Source: Synechococcus sp. UW140 (lineage in GTDB: Bacteria > Cyanobacteriota > Cyanobacteriia > PCC-6307 > Cyanobiaceae). From it: 42,142 nucleotides of DNA. The position numbers and the translations under genes were made by a program. The notes below the pieces were generated by a model. It was not told the DNA's origin and ran no database searches. It saw only the letters and a program-made list of their open reading frames with translations. Location of the stretch: contig CAMBZX010000006.1 of assembly GCA_945872185.1 (NCBI GenBank), positions 1 through 42,142 on the forward strand, written 5' to 3'. Shown one piece after another: positions 6,828 to 14,413 of this stretch (position 1 is its first letter; each line of letters starts with the position of its first letter).

Positions 6828-8080
6828 ACGCGAACAGACCCCTGGCCTAACCGCCGCTCTGCCTTGGCGAACGCGTCATCCACCACGTCGTCCCCACACC
6901 AGCGGCTATAAGCCGTCAAGTGGGTCTGCACGCTGTGGCCCATCGCCGCGGCCACCACCTTGGGAGGCAGGTCGCAGATCACGTGGGCCCGATGGGCGTA
7001 GCCGTGCCGGCAGGAGTAGGGCACGAGCTTCTCGCCTTTGGTCTCGTACTCCTGCCGGAGCTTGTTCCAGAGAGGACGCCGGTGCAGATACTGCCTGATG
7101 TCGTTGCCGCCAAAGCCAGCACGCATCGGCGGTAGGTCGTCCGGGGAGAACCGGTCCGCCAGCTGCCAGTCAGCTGCCCAGTCATCGCAGGGCAGCAGTC
7201 GCAGGGCGCGGGGCTTGGTCTTGCCGCGGGAGGCCACCTTTTCATAGGTGCACCACAGCCGCCCGTCTCTCAGCTGCAGGTGCTGCAGCTCCTCAGGGCG
7301 AAGGCCATAGGCGGCCATCAGCTGGAAGCCCAGACGCCAGCGCGGATCGGGCAGGGCGCGGTCCAGGGCCAGGATGTCTTCCACCTCCAGGGGAGTGGTG
7401 ACAGCTTTCGCGGTCCGAGACCGCCCCACGAACGGACTCAGGTCAGTCGGTGGCTCCCAGCTGGTGGCGGTCAGCTGGCCTTGGGTCACTGCCCAGCGAA
7501 GCAGGGCTGAGGTGGCTTGCATCTGGATCTGCCGGGTTCGCCCACCTGGTTTGTCCGCCCAGTGCAGGGTCAGTCGGTCAAGCAGTTGGCTGGCGCTTCG
7601 TGGCGGTTGACGGGCCGTCAGCGCTTCCAGCACCAGCTTCATGTGGTGGCGGTGCACCCGGGTCCATGTCGATTCCTTGATTTCGCCGCTGCGGATCTTG
7701 TACTCGCGATAGCGCTCTATCAGAGCATTCCAGTCAGTTAGCGGGACAAGAGCATCCTTGCCATTGGCATTAGGGCTGCCATTGATGCCCTCCGGAGGAG
7801 AGATTGTGATCCTCTTTGCCGCCAGGTCGGGTTCTATGCCGCTGCTGAAATCGTCGTAGATCTTGCAAACCACTTCGCCAATCTTCTTGGCATTGTCGAA
7901 GTGCCATGGGATTGGAAGTTGCAATTGATGGCGCTTGCCACCGCCCGCTTTGGCCGTGATGTTGAGTCGGGTGAAGCCTCGGTGCTCAGTAAGAGCCCAG
8001 CCCCTTGGACATCCCCTGCGGGACAAGGCATGAGCGGTTTCGACACGGATGGCGATCTCCCAGGGGGCTGCCTCAGCCAT
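6809..8080 (-). CDS. Tyrosine recombinase / phage-type integrase
   Basis: The 423 aa product is a site-specific recombinase. The N-terminal 110 residues fit an arm-binding region, about 115-215 the core-binding SAM-like helices, and about 225-410 the catalytic domain. Visible catalytic residues are Arg261 (AAYGLRPEEL), Arg358 in YSCRHGYAHR, His382 (MGHSVQTHL) and Tyr391 (TAYSRW). The first His of the usual H-x-x-R box is Tyr355 here, an uncommon but tolerated change. The gene starts about 130 bases from the tRNA-Gly 3' end and points away from it. It would integrate the element at that tRNA. A tandem 12-base repeat sits immediately before the start codon. Confidence 0.9.
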   Translation of the reverse strand: MAEAAPWEIAIRVETAHALSRRGCPRGWALTEHRGFTRLNITAKAGGGKRHQLQLPIPWHFDNAKKIGEVVCKIYDDFSSGIEPDLAAKRITISPPEGINGSPNANGKDALVPLTDWNALIERYREYKIRSGEIKESTWTRVHRHHMKLVLEALTARQPPRSASQLLDRLTLHWADKPGGRTRQIQMQATSALLRWAVTQGQLTATSWEPPTDLSPFVGRSRTAKAVTTPLEVEDILALDRALPDPRWRLGFQLMAAYGLRPEELQHLQLRDGRLWCTYEKVASRGKTKPRALRLLPCDDWAADWQLADRFSPDDLPPMRAGFGGNDIRQYLHRRPLWNKLRQEYETKGEKLVPYSCRHGYAHRAHVICDLPPKVVAAAMGHSVQTHLTAYSRWCGDDVVDDAFAKAERRLGQGSVRVQSSAA

Positions 8081-8104
8081 GTGAGAAGGTCTGTGAGAAG
8101 GTCG
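8081..8104. repeat. Tandem 12-base direct repeat at integrase start
   Basis: Two copies of GTGAGAAGGTC(T/G) lie head to tail (8081-8092, 8093-8104) directly before the integrase ATG on the other strand. Only the final base differs. Short direct repeats at this place are often recombinase arm-type sites or binding sites for an autoregulator. They could also arise by slippage. Confidence 0.6.
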
Positions 8105-8155
8105 GTCCTACAGCCTGGCACGGTCTGTCAGGGACAGTCAGCCGCTGGCAACCCT

Positions 8156-8178
8156 AAAGCCAATGCCTAACTGGCTTT
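8156..8178. terminator. Small hairpin between tRNA and integrase
   Basis: AAAGCCA (8156-8162) pairs with TGGCTTT (8172-8178) across a 9-base loop, and the right arm is followed by one more T on the plus strand. It lies about 30 bases past the tRNA-Gly 3' end and could end its transcription. The short T run makes this uncertain. Confidence 0.3.
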
Positions 8179-8206
8179 TCGGGAGATTTCTCAGGTCTGG
8201 ACTGAA

Positions 8207-8278
8207 AGCGGATGACCGGGCTCGAACCGGCGACGTTCAGCTTGGGAAGCTGACATTCTACCACTGAATTACATCCGC
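8207..8278 (-). tRNA. tRNA-Gly (anticodon CCC)
   Basis: On the minus strand a full cloverleaf can be read: acceptor GCGGATG/CATCCGC, D stem ATTC/GAAT, anticodon stem TCAGC/GCTGA enclosing the loop TTCCCAA (anticodon CCC), and T arm GCCGG-TTCGAGC-CCGGT. The discriminator base is U, and CCA is not encoded. It reads GGG codons. Its 3' half is the likely attachment site of the element to the left, because the integrase gene lies immediately beyond the 3' end. Confidence 0.95.
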
Positions 8279-8294
8279 ATCTTTGTAATTTACC

Positions 8295-8346
8295 ACGCCC
8301 TGGTCCCGGGCGGATCAGGGGATCCGCTGACTAGGGGCCAGGGCGT
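8295..8346. terminator. Nested inverted repeat downstream of the lipoprotein gene
   Basis: An outer 9-base arm pair ACGCCCTGG/CCAGGGCGT (8295-8303, 8338-8346) encloses an inner 7-base pair GCGGATC/GATCCGC (8310-8316, 8321-8327) with a 4-base loop. It starts 14 bases past the stop of the minus-strand lipoprotein gene and just before the tRNA-Gly 5' end. A terminator or an RNA processing structure is likely; there is no strong T run. Confidence 0.45.
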
Positions 8347-8359
8347 AGCGGCTTCGCCG

Positions 8360-8812
8360 TCAGGGCTTGGCGGGGTTCATGGCGGCAGGTTCCACGCACT
8401 TCACGGCGGCGGAGAGCTGGCGACGGGCGAGCATCACCGGTTGGGCCTTGGCCTTGAGTTCCACGGCCGCCTGCTCCAGCGTTTGCTTCTTGTCGCTGGC
8501 CACCTTGGCCACCTCGGCCTTGAACGCCTTCAGCTGGGTGTTGAAGTTCTGCAGCCGCAGTTGCTCCAGCTTCTGCTTGGAGGTTTCCAGGGAAGAGAGG
8601 GCTGTGGCCAGGGCCTTGTCGGCGGCGGTTGCGTCGCCAACGGTGGAGGTGGGGGTGAGGGCCGCCACTTGCTCCAGCGCTTTGCCGACGTTGCTCAGCT
8701 GGCTGCAGATCTGGCTTTCGGTCTTCTGTTCGCGCTCGGCGATGGTTTGTTTCTGGCAGCCGACGCTGGCCAGGGCCAGCAGACAGGTCAGGGCAAGCAG
8801 GGGGCGGCGCAT
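8360..8812 (-). CDS. Small secreted protein, probable lipoprotein
   Basis: The 150 aa product begins with a short basic end, a hydrophobic stretch (LLALTCLLALA) and a cysteine at residue 19 in ASVGCQ, which looks like a lipoprotein signal although the -3 residue is Ser rather than Leu. The mature part is a long helical, probably coiled-coil region rich in Leu, Lys, Gln and Ala (about 30-130), and two further cysteines (residues 36 and 138) could form a disulfide. No enzymatic motif is seen. The gene stands alone between tRNA-Gly and the aminotransferase and would act at the cell envelope. Confidence 0.75.
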   Translation of the reverse strand: MRRPLLALTCLLALASVGCQKQTIAEREQKTESQICSQLSNVGKALEQVAALTPTSTVGDATAADKALATALSSLETSKQKLEQLRLQNFNTQLKAFKAEVAKVASDKKQTLEQAAVELKAKAQPVMLARRQLSAAVKCVEPAAMNPAKP

Positions 8813-8872
8813 GGATCGAGGAAATGTTCGCAGTGAACCTTAAGTCGCCTGCGCCGGCCTGCCATCCCCCCC

Positions 8873-10024
8873 TCAGCGATTCAATTCCGCAGCGGCGGCG
8901 GCCACACCGGCACCGGTGGGCACCTTGCCCAGGCCCAGATCCTGCAGGGTCGCTTCAATCGCCGCCACGGCGGTGAGCACGTCGCGGTCGCAGACGAAGC
9001 CCAGATGGCCGATGCGGAACACATGGCCCTTGAGATGGTCCTGGCCGCCGGCGAGCAGGATGTCGAAGCGGTTCTTCACCTCCTTGCGCAGGCTCTCGGC
9101 ATCAATGCCTTCCGGGGCCACCGCGGTGATCGCGGGGCTGCCGTGGCCGGCGGCGGCATAAAGAGGCAGGCCGATCGCCTTCATCGCCGCCTGGGTGGCG
9201 CGGCGATGGCGATCGTGGCGGGCAAAGATCGCCGCCAGGCCTTCGTTCTGCATCATCTCGAGGGCGGCCTCGAGGGCGAAGTAGAGGTTGATCGCCGGCG
9301 TGAAGGGATTGCTGTCGGCCTTGGCCGATTTCCGGTACTTGCCGAGGTCCAGATAGAACTTCGGCAGGTCCGAGCGCTCATAGGCCGCCCAGGCGCGCTC
9401 GCTCATCGCCACGAAGCTCAGGCCTGGCGGCATCATGTAGCCCTTCTGGGATCCGGAGCCGATCACGTCGAGGCCCCAGGCGTCCATCGGCACATCGCAG
9501 GCCCCCAGGCTGGTGACGCAGTCGGCGATGGTGATGGCGGTGCCATGGGCGCGCACATGGGCGGCGATGGTCTGCAGATCGTTGATCACCCCAGTGGAGG
9601 TTTCCGAGTGGGTGAGGATCACGGCCCGGATCGCCTTGGCGGTATCCGCTTCCAGCGCCGCTTTGAACGCCTCCGGATCAAGGGGCTGGCCCCACTCGGC
9701 CTTGATCACCTGCACGTCGAGGCCGTAGGCCTTCGCCACCTTCACCCAGCGTTCGCCGAACTTGCCGTTGTCGCCGCAGAGCACCCGATCGCCGCGGCTG
9801 CAGGTGTTGATGATGCCCGCCTCCATGGCGGCAGTGCCGCTGCCGGTGATCACCAGCACGTCATCACTGGTTTGATGCAGCCACTGCAGTTGCTCGGTGG
9901 TGCGCTTGACGATCTTCTGGAAATCGGCGCTGCGATGGCCGATCGGATGGCGACCCATCGCCTGCAGCACGGTTTCCGGCACGGGGGTGGGGCCCGGAAT
10001 CATCAGAGTGAGCTTGTCCTGCAT
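8873..10024 (-). CDS. Class V aminotransferase (alanine/serine-glyoxylate type)
   Basis: The 383 aa protein is a pyridoxal-phosphate aminotransferase of the alanine-glyoxylate / serine-pyruvate family, also annotated in cyanobacteria as the small subunit of a soluble hydrogenase. It starts at ATG 10024 (MQDKLTLMIPGPTPVP, the family's usual N-terminus). Seen: SGTAAMEAG phosphate-binding segment (62-70), Asp168 in IADCVTS that would contact the cofactor nitrogen, Lys194 in GSGSQKGYMMPPG as the Schiff-base lysine, and Arg residues near the C-terminus for carboxylate binding. It probably transfers an amino group to glyoxylate in photorespiration, in the cytoplasm. Divergent from cbiD with a 189-base intergenic region. 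Confidence 0.88.
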   Translation of the reverse strand: MQDKLTLMIPGPTPVPETVLQAMGRHPIGHRSADFQKIVKRTTEQLQWLHQTSDDVLVITGSGTAAMEAGIINTCSRGDRVLCGDNGKFGERWVKVAKAYGLDVQVIKAEWGQPLDPEAFKAALEADTAKAIRAVILTHSETSTGVINDLQTIAAHVRAHGTAITIADCVTSLGACDVPMDAWGLDVIGSGSQKGYMMPPGLSFVAMSERAWAAYERSDLPKFYLDLGKYRKSAKADSNPFTPAINLYFALEAALEMMQNEGLAAIFARHDRHRRATQAAMKAIGLPLYAAAGHGSPAITAVAPEGIDAESLRKEVKNRFDILLAGGQDHLKGHVFRIGHLGFVCDRDVLTAVAAIEATLQDLGLGKVPTGAGVAAAAAELNR

Positions 10025-10213
10025 GGGAAGGCTGGCGAAGGGCGCGGCGATGGATGGGGCGGATGGAGGGGGCGAAGCGGTGCCCGGCTGAGTGATTGGG
10101 TGGGCGCAACTGGGCCCTTGCCTTGCCGTGCGGCGGCATTGCAATCCTCCACCATAAAAAACGGCCTTCCCGCCCCCGCCCCTGCTGGGCTTGCCCACCA
10201 ACGTCCTGAGCCG

Positions 10214-11392
10214 ATGAGCAACGATCACGCCCGTGCCAACCCGGCGGTTCCGGGGCCGAGCCGCGGGTTCACCCTGCCGGTGTGGCTGGCGGCCGCGGCC
10301 CGCTCCGCCCTGGCCGTGCTGCTGCAGGAGCCCTTCGCCGCGGCGTGTCCGCTGCAGTTGCTGCGGCCCGCCCGGATTGCGCCGGTGCCGGTGCGGGCCG
10401 CCGCCTGGCTCGACGAGGGCTGGGCCCTGGGGGAAACCTGCTGTGACCCGGGCGATGGTCTCGATCTCACCCGGGGCCTAGTGGTGTGGGTGCTGGCCCG
10501 CTGGCTGGAATCGGCGGACGGAACCGGCGTCGACCCAAGCTCCCCGCAAGCCTCGATCGTGCTGGAGGCGGGCGAAGGGGTAGGCGTGCTCGCCGATGGC
10601 GGCGCCGCCTGCCTGTCCGGGTACGCCTGGGACCTGCTGGAAGCCAACCTGCTGCCGCTGCTGCCCGCCGGACGGCGGCTGCAGCTGCGGGTGGTGTTGC
10701 CGGCGGGCCGTCTGCTGGCTGAGCGCACCAGCAATGCCGCCTTTGGCGTGGTGGAGGGCCTGGCCCTGATCGGCGCCCAGGCCGAGGTGCAGGCCAGCGC
10801 CGCTCCCGACCAGCTGCAGCGCACCCTGGCGGCCCTGGCCGAACGCTTGGCAGATTCCGATTTTGGCGGTGATCTGGTGCTGGTGATCGGCGAGAACGGC
10901 CTCGATCTGGCCCCCCGGCTGGGCCTGCCGGCGGCCCTGCTGCTCAAGTGCGGCAACTGGCTGGGGCCGGTGCTGGTGGCGGCCGCCGCGGGCGGGGTGC
11001 GGCGGCTGCTGCTGTTTGGCTATCAGGGCAAGCTGATCAAGCTGGCCGGCGGCATCTTCCACACCCACCACCACCTGGCCGATGGCCGCGCTGAGGTGCT
11101 CACCGCCCTGGCGGCGCTGGAGGGACTGAGCGGTGAGGCCCTGGCCGAGCTCCATGGCGCCGCCACCGTGGAGGCGGGCCTGGCAACGCTGGCCCTGGCC
11201 GATCCAGCCCGGGCCGAGCGCTTGCGCCAACGGATCGCGGCCACGGTCGAAGCGCGCACCGGCGCCTACCTGCAACGCCATGGGGTCGGCGGGCCGGCGG
11301 TGGGAGCGGTGCTGTTCGATCGTTCTCGCCAGATCCGGGCCCAGGGGCCGGTGGGCGCCACCTTGCTGGAGGCCTTCAGGGGCCCGACCTAG
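10214..11392 (+). CDS. cbiD: Cobalt-precorrin-5B (C1)-methyltransferase CbiD
   Basis: The 392 aa product matches CbiD, the enzyme of the anaerobic cobalamin/pseudocobalamin pathway that methylates C1 of the corrin ring. Evidence is the N-terminal GFTLPVWLAAAARSAL (the cyanobacterial form of the family's Gly-Thr motif), GDGLDLTRG around residue 80, a glycine-rich GLALIGAQ, a VIGENGLDLA segment and LLFGYQGKLIKLAGGIFHTHHHLADGR near 280-305, all typical. ATG 10214 gives the usual N-terminus. It is followed by guaA after 65 bases on the same strand, an arrangement seen in picocyanobacteria; the two may be co-transcribed. Confidence 0.88.
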   Translation: MSNDHARANPAVPGPSRGFTLPVWLAAAARSALAVLLQEPFAAACPLQLLRPARIAPVPVRAAAWLDEGWALGETCCDPGDGLDLTRGLVVWVLARWLESADGTGVDPSSPQASIVLEAGEGVGVLADGGAACLSGYAWDLLEANLLPLLPAGRRLQLRVVLPAGRLLAERTSNAAFGVVEGLALIGAQAEVQASAAPDQLQRTLAALAERLADSDFGGDLVLVIGENGLDLAPRLGLPAALLLKCGNWLGPVLVAAAAGGVRRLLLFGYQGKLIKLAGGIFHTHHHLADGRAEVLTALAALEGLSGEALAELHGAATVEAGLATLALADPARAERLRQRIAATVEARTGAYLQRHGVGGPAVGAVLFDRSRQIRAQGPVGATLLEAFRGPT

Positions 11393-11457
11393 GGTGCACG
11401 CAGCCAGCCAGCGGTTGACGGTCGATTGGACCGTTCAGACCGGAACCGACTCTAACG

Positions 11458-13050
11458 ATGCCCCCTTCGACGACTGATGCCCCCGCCACGGGTCGCCAAC
11501 CTGCCATCGTCATTCTGGATTTTGGTTCCCAGTATTCGGAACTGATTGCCCGCCGCGTGCGCGAAACCGAGGTGTTCTCGCTGGTGATGGCTTACACCAC
11601 CAGCGCCGAGGAGCTGCGGGCTCTGGCGCCCAGGGGAATCATCTTCAGCGGTGGGCCGAATTCGGTCTATGAGGAGGCGGCGCCCCTGTGCGACCCGGAG
11701 CTCTGGGATCTGGGCATCCCGATTCTGGGGGTCTGCTACGGCATGCAGCTGATGGTGCAGCAACTGGGCGGCTCAGTGATCGCCGCTGGCCGAGCCGAAT
11801 ACGGCAAGGCACCCCTGCATGTCGACGACCCCACCGATCTGCTCACCAACGTCGATGACGGCTCGACGATGTGGATGAGCCATGGCGATTCCGTGGAGGC
11901 GCTGCCGCCGGGATTCGTGCGTCTGGCCCACACCGACAACACCCCGGAAGCCGTCGTGGCGAACCACGATCGGCGCTTTTATGGCGTGCAGTTTCACCCG
12001 GAGGTCGTGCATTCCAGCTGTGGCATGGCGCTGATCCGCAATTTCGTCTACCACATCTGCGGCTGTACTCCCGACTGGACCACGGCCACCTTTATTGATG
12101 AAGCGATCGCTGACGTGCGTGCCCAAGTGGGTGAAAAGCGGGTGTTGCTGGCCCTCTCCGGCGGTGTGGATTCATCCACGCTGGCCTTCCTGCTGCACCA
12201 GGCGATCGGCGATCAGCTCACCTGCATGTTCATCGATCAGGGCTTCATGCGCAAGGGGGAACCTGAGTTCCTGGTGGATTTCTTTGACAAGCGTTTCCAT
12301 ATCAATGTGGAGTACATCAATGCGCGTGAGCGCTTCATCTCCCAGCTCGCCGGCATTTCCGATCCCGAGGAGAAACGCAAGATCATCGGAGCTGAGTTTA
12401 TCCGGGTGTTTGAGACGGAGAGCAAGCGTCTCGGCCCCTTTGATTACCTGGCCCAGGGCACCCTTTACCCCGATGTGATCGAGAGCGCCGGTACGGGCAT
12501 CGATCCCAAGACCGGTGAGCGGGTGGCGGTGAAGATCAAGAGCCATCACAACGTTGGTGGTTTGCCCAAGGATCTGCAGTTCAAGCTGGTGGAACCCTTG
12601 CGGCGGCTGTTCAAAGACGAAGTGCGCAAGGTGGGCCGCAACCTGGGCCTGCCGGAGGAGATCGTCGGCCGCCATCCCTTCCCGGGCCCCGGCCTGGCGA
12701 TCCGCATTCTGGGGGAAGTGAGCAACGACAAGCTCGACATCCTGCGCGATGCCGACCTGATCGTGCGCGAGGAAGTGCGTAACGCCGGCCTGTATCACGA
12801 CATCTGGCAGGCCTTCGCCGTGCTGCTGCCGGTGCGCAGTGTGGGGGTGATGGGCGACAAGCGCACCTATGCCTATCCGATCGTGCTGCGTTGTGTGTCC
12901 TCGGAAGACGGCATGACCGCCGATTGGTCGCGCCTGCCCTACGAGCTGCTCGAGCTGATTTCCAACCGCATTGTCAACGAGGTGCGCGGTGTCAACCGAG
13001 TCGTGTACGACATCACCAGCAAGCCCCCCGGCACCATCGAGTGGGAGTAG
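11458..13050 (+). CDS. guaA: GMP synthase (glutamine-hydrolysing)
   Basis: The 530 aa product makes GMP from XMP, glutamine and ATP, the last step of guanine nucleotide synthesis. The N-terminal class I glutamine amidotransferase has Cys93 (GVCYGMQL) and the [11 protein letters not shown] His/Glu pair near residue 180. The ATP-pyrophosphatase domain has the PP-loop SGGVDSS (234-240). The C-terminal dimerisation domain ends in [11 protein letters not shown], the strongly conserved GuaA terminus that signals a complete gene. The first 15 residues are a variable extension, so an internal start is conceivable, but ATG 11458 is the natural choice. Confidence 0.97.
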   Translation: MPPSTTDAPATGRQPAIVILDFGSQYSELIARRVRETEVFSLVMAYTTSAEELRALAPRGIIFSGGPNSVYEEAAPLCDPELWDLGIPILGVCYGMQLMVQQLGGSVIAAGRAEYGKAPLHVDDPTDLLTNVDDGSTMWMSHGDSVEALPPGFVRLAHTDNTPEAVVANHDRRFYGVQFHPEVVHSSCGMALIRNFVYHICGCTPDWTTATFIDEAIADVRAQVGEKRVLLALSGGVDSSTLAFLLHQAIGDQLTCMFIDQGFMRKGEPEFLVDFFDKRFHINVEYINARERFISQLAGISDPEEKRKIIGAEFIRVFETESKRLGPFDYLAQGTLYPDVIESAGTGIDPKTGERVAVKIKSHHNVGGLPKDLQFKLVEPLRRLFKDEVRKVGRNLGLPEEIVGRHPFPGPGLAIRILGEVSNDKLDILRDADLIVREEVRNAGLYHDIWQAFAVLLPVRSVGVMGDKRTYAYPIVLRCVSSEDGMTADWSRLPYELLELISNRIVNEVRGVNRVVYDITSKPPGTIEWE

Positions 13051-13134
13051 CCCAAGGCCTCACCATTGCAGGCAATGGAGTAAGGGCGTTACAGGGCTCT
13101 CTGGCTCCTGCCTCTATGGCGCCCTGCTGTCTTC

Positions 13135-13185
13135 GGGATGGCGATGTCGACGGGATAGCGATGTCTTCTGGATAGTGATGTCAAC
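13135..13185. repeat. Three 17-base imperfect tandem repeats
   Basis: The unit (G/T)GGAT(G/A)G(C/T)GATGTC followed by three variable bases repeats three times without gaps (13135-13151, 13152-13168, 13169-13185). It sits about 85 bases after guaA in non-coding DNA. It could be a protein-binding array or a slippage product. Confidence 0.65.
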
Positions 13186-13547
13186 GGCACTTCCAGACCT
13201 CTGAAAGAACCCCCCTGAGGCCAGGCCCAATCTCAGAGGGTTGAGCAAGAACCGCTTCTGAAGTTCCATGGATGGGACAGTGCCAGCGGGTGTGTTGTGC
13301 GCCGCTGGATGGCCGTCCATTCGGGGCAAGGCCGCGGGGCTGGGGGACATCAGCACCCACGAGATCCGAAGGCCTGAAACCCCGCTGCCTGAGGGGCGGA
13401 AGCTGGAGGGACTTCAGGGTGCAAGGACCCAGCCCCACGGGGATCCGTCCGCGCGCGCGCTTCGATCTGGCTGCGCCTTCAAGGGATTGGAGCAACACCG
13501 CCGCGCCCCCCGATCCCGGCCCCAGGGGCTGGCTGGTCGCCGACCCA

Positions 13548-13593
13548 GCGCTTGTCGCCGCTGTTCCGATCGGCGAACCGCGGCGACAAGCGC
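13548..13593. repeat. Perfect 14-base inverted repeat (hairpin)
   Basis: GCGCTTGTCGCCGC (13548-13561) is followed, after 18 bases, by its exact reverse complement (13580-13593). Inside the loop GTTC/GAAC can add four more pairs. No T run follows, so this is not a typical intrinsic terminator. It ends 83 bases before the GTG of the next gene, and its left arm overlaps a second possible hairpin, GCTGG/CCAGC (13532-13536, 13545-13549). Confidence 0.75.
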
Positions 13594-13676
13594 CCCTGTG
13601 CCGCTTCAGCCGGTCGTCGGTTGGGCTGGCTCAGGCAGGCTGCCGCCGATACCATCGGACACCGATCCCCTGGCCC

Positions 13677-14327
13677 GTGACTGCCGTACCACCTGTCGTC
13701 AGTACGTCATCCTCCGGCACCAGCGGTGCCGAGCCGGACGTGCAGCTGCAGCGCCGCCTCCAGCAGGACAGCATCGTGCTGGCCGGCAAGACCGTCTTCC
13801 TCAACCCCTTCCTTTACTGGCGCCGCTTTGACGCCAACACCGATCGCTGGCTGCGGGAGCCCGGCCAGCTTCCCGAAGAACAGATCGAGGCCAACCGCCT
13901 GCGCTTTTATCCAGAGCTCGACTGGGCGCTGATCGAGCCCGAGGAGCGTGCCGTCAAGGACGGTGCTGTTGAGATGTTTCTCAAGAGCCTGGAGCTGATC
14001 ATCACCTTCAATCCCGAGCTCAGCGCCGGCCATCTGCTGGAGGTGGAGCGCAAGATGGCGGTCACCAAGAAGAAGGCCTTCGAGCGCTGGGTTGAGCGGG
14101 CTCTGAAGCGCCGCCTGCAGGAGCAGCAGCGAGAGCGCCGTCGCTTCGATCGCGATCGGGCGCTGCGGGGCTGGATGGAGTGGTTTTCGCTCGACACCAC
14201 CCGCCAGGCCCTGCTGCCGCTCTCGGCCCTGCTGGTGATCGCCGTCGCGGCGGGCTGGTGGTTCGGCAGTCAGCGCTGTTTCCGTCAGGTGATCATCGAT
14301 CCCGGCATTCAGCGACCCTCCGTCTGA
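13677..14327 (+). CDS. Conserved cyanobacterial membrane-anchored protein, 216 aa
   Basis: I place the start at GTG 13677, where the sequence turns from low-quality to protein-like (VTAVPPVVSTSSSG). The product has a polar N-terminal region with VQLQRRLQQDSIVLAGKTVFLNPFLYWRRFD (split: a helix then an aromatic-rich segment), a charged central part with DGAVEMFLKSLEL, a very basic helix (about 140-175, Arg/Glu/Gln) and one hydrophobic span near the C-terminus (about 183-202, LLPLSALLVIAVAAGWWFG). It is probably tail-anchored with a cytoplasmic domain. Function unknown. It precedes a small conserved protein and PBP2 on the same strand. The stop codon lies inside a hexamer repeat. Confidence 0.7.
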   Translation: MTAVPPVVSTSSSGTSGAEPDVQLQRRLQQDSIVLAGKTVFLNPFLYWRRFDANTDRWLREPGQLPEEQIEANRLRFYPELDWALIEPEERAVKDGAVEMFLKSLELIITFNPELSAGHLLEVERKMAVTKKKAFERWVERALKRRLQEQQRERRRFDRDRALRGWMEWFSLDTTRQALLPLSALLVIAVAAGWWFGSQRCFRQVIIDPGIQRPSV

Positions 14328-14356
14328 ACCTGAACCTGAACCTGAACCTGAACCTG
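14324..14356. repeat. Hexamer tandem repeat across a stop codon
   Basis: CTGAAC repeats five times and then half again (14324-14356). The stop codon of the 216 aa protein (TGA 14325-14327) lies in the first unit. A change in copy number would not move that first stop codon but would change the spacing to the next gene. Confidence 0.85.
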
Positions 14357-14413
14357 TGCCTGCGCGTGGCTCGGCACGCCAGACTGCCGGCATCCTGCTA
14401 CTACTTCCTGGCC

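Larger units (their letters stand above)
1..8206. mobile_element. Integrated tRNA-Gly element (satellite/tycheposon-like), right part
   Basis: The stretch left of the tRNA-Gly 3' end carries a tyrosine recombinase next to the tRNA, an excisionase-like HTH, a KilA-N protein, a phage-type ssDNA-binding protein, a VRR-NUC nuclease, a toxin-antitoxin pair and several unrecognised small genes, many overlapping by 1-8 bases. The rest of the window is housekeeping genes. Recombinase next to a tRNA 3' end is the classic layout of integrated islands. No head, tail or terminase gene is present in the visible part. I found no second copy of the tRNA 3' end within the window, so the left end is probably beyond position 1. 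Calling it tycheposon-like is inference from known picocyanobacterial elements. Confidence 0.65.
13051..13676. other. Gene-free 626-base region with strong inverted repeats
   Basis: No convincing protein gene is seen. Open frames exist, but their composition is Arg/Pro/Ser-rich, as expected by chance at high GC. Visible features: CCATTGC/GCAATGG (13063-13069, 13072-13078) 12 bases after guaA, a possible weak terminator; three 17-base tandem repeats (13135-13185); and a 14-base perfect inverted repeat (13548-13593) close to the next gene. It may hold a promoter with a long leader or a small RNA. Confidence 0.5.

Noticed and set aside
1-8206. Search for a second tRNA-Gly 3' end as left attachment site
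   Set aside because: No copy of the T arm and acceptor sequence was seen by eye; the left end is probably outside the window.
9005-10213. Open plus-strand frame extending cbiD by 400 codons to the left
   Set aside because: It is antisense to the aminotransferase, which is clearly real; CbiD begins at ATG 10214.
13268-13831. Long plus-strand frame of 187 codons upstream of the 216 aa protein
   Set aside because: Arg/Pro/Ser-rich, runs antisense in character and into the real gene in a wrong frame; typical of chance frames at high GC.
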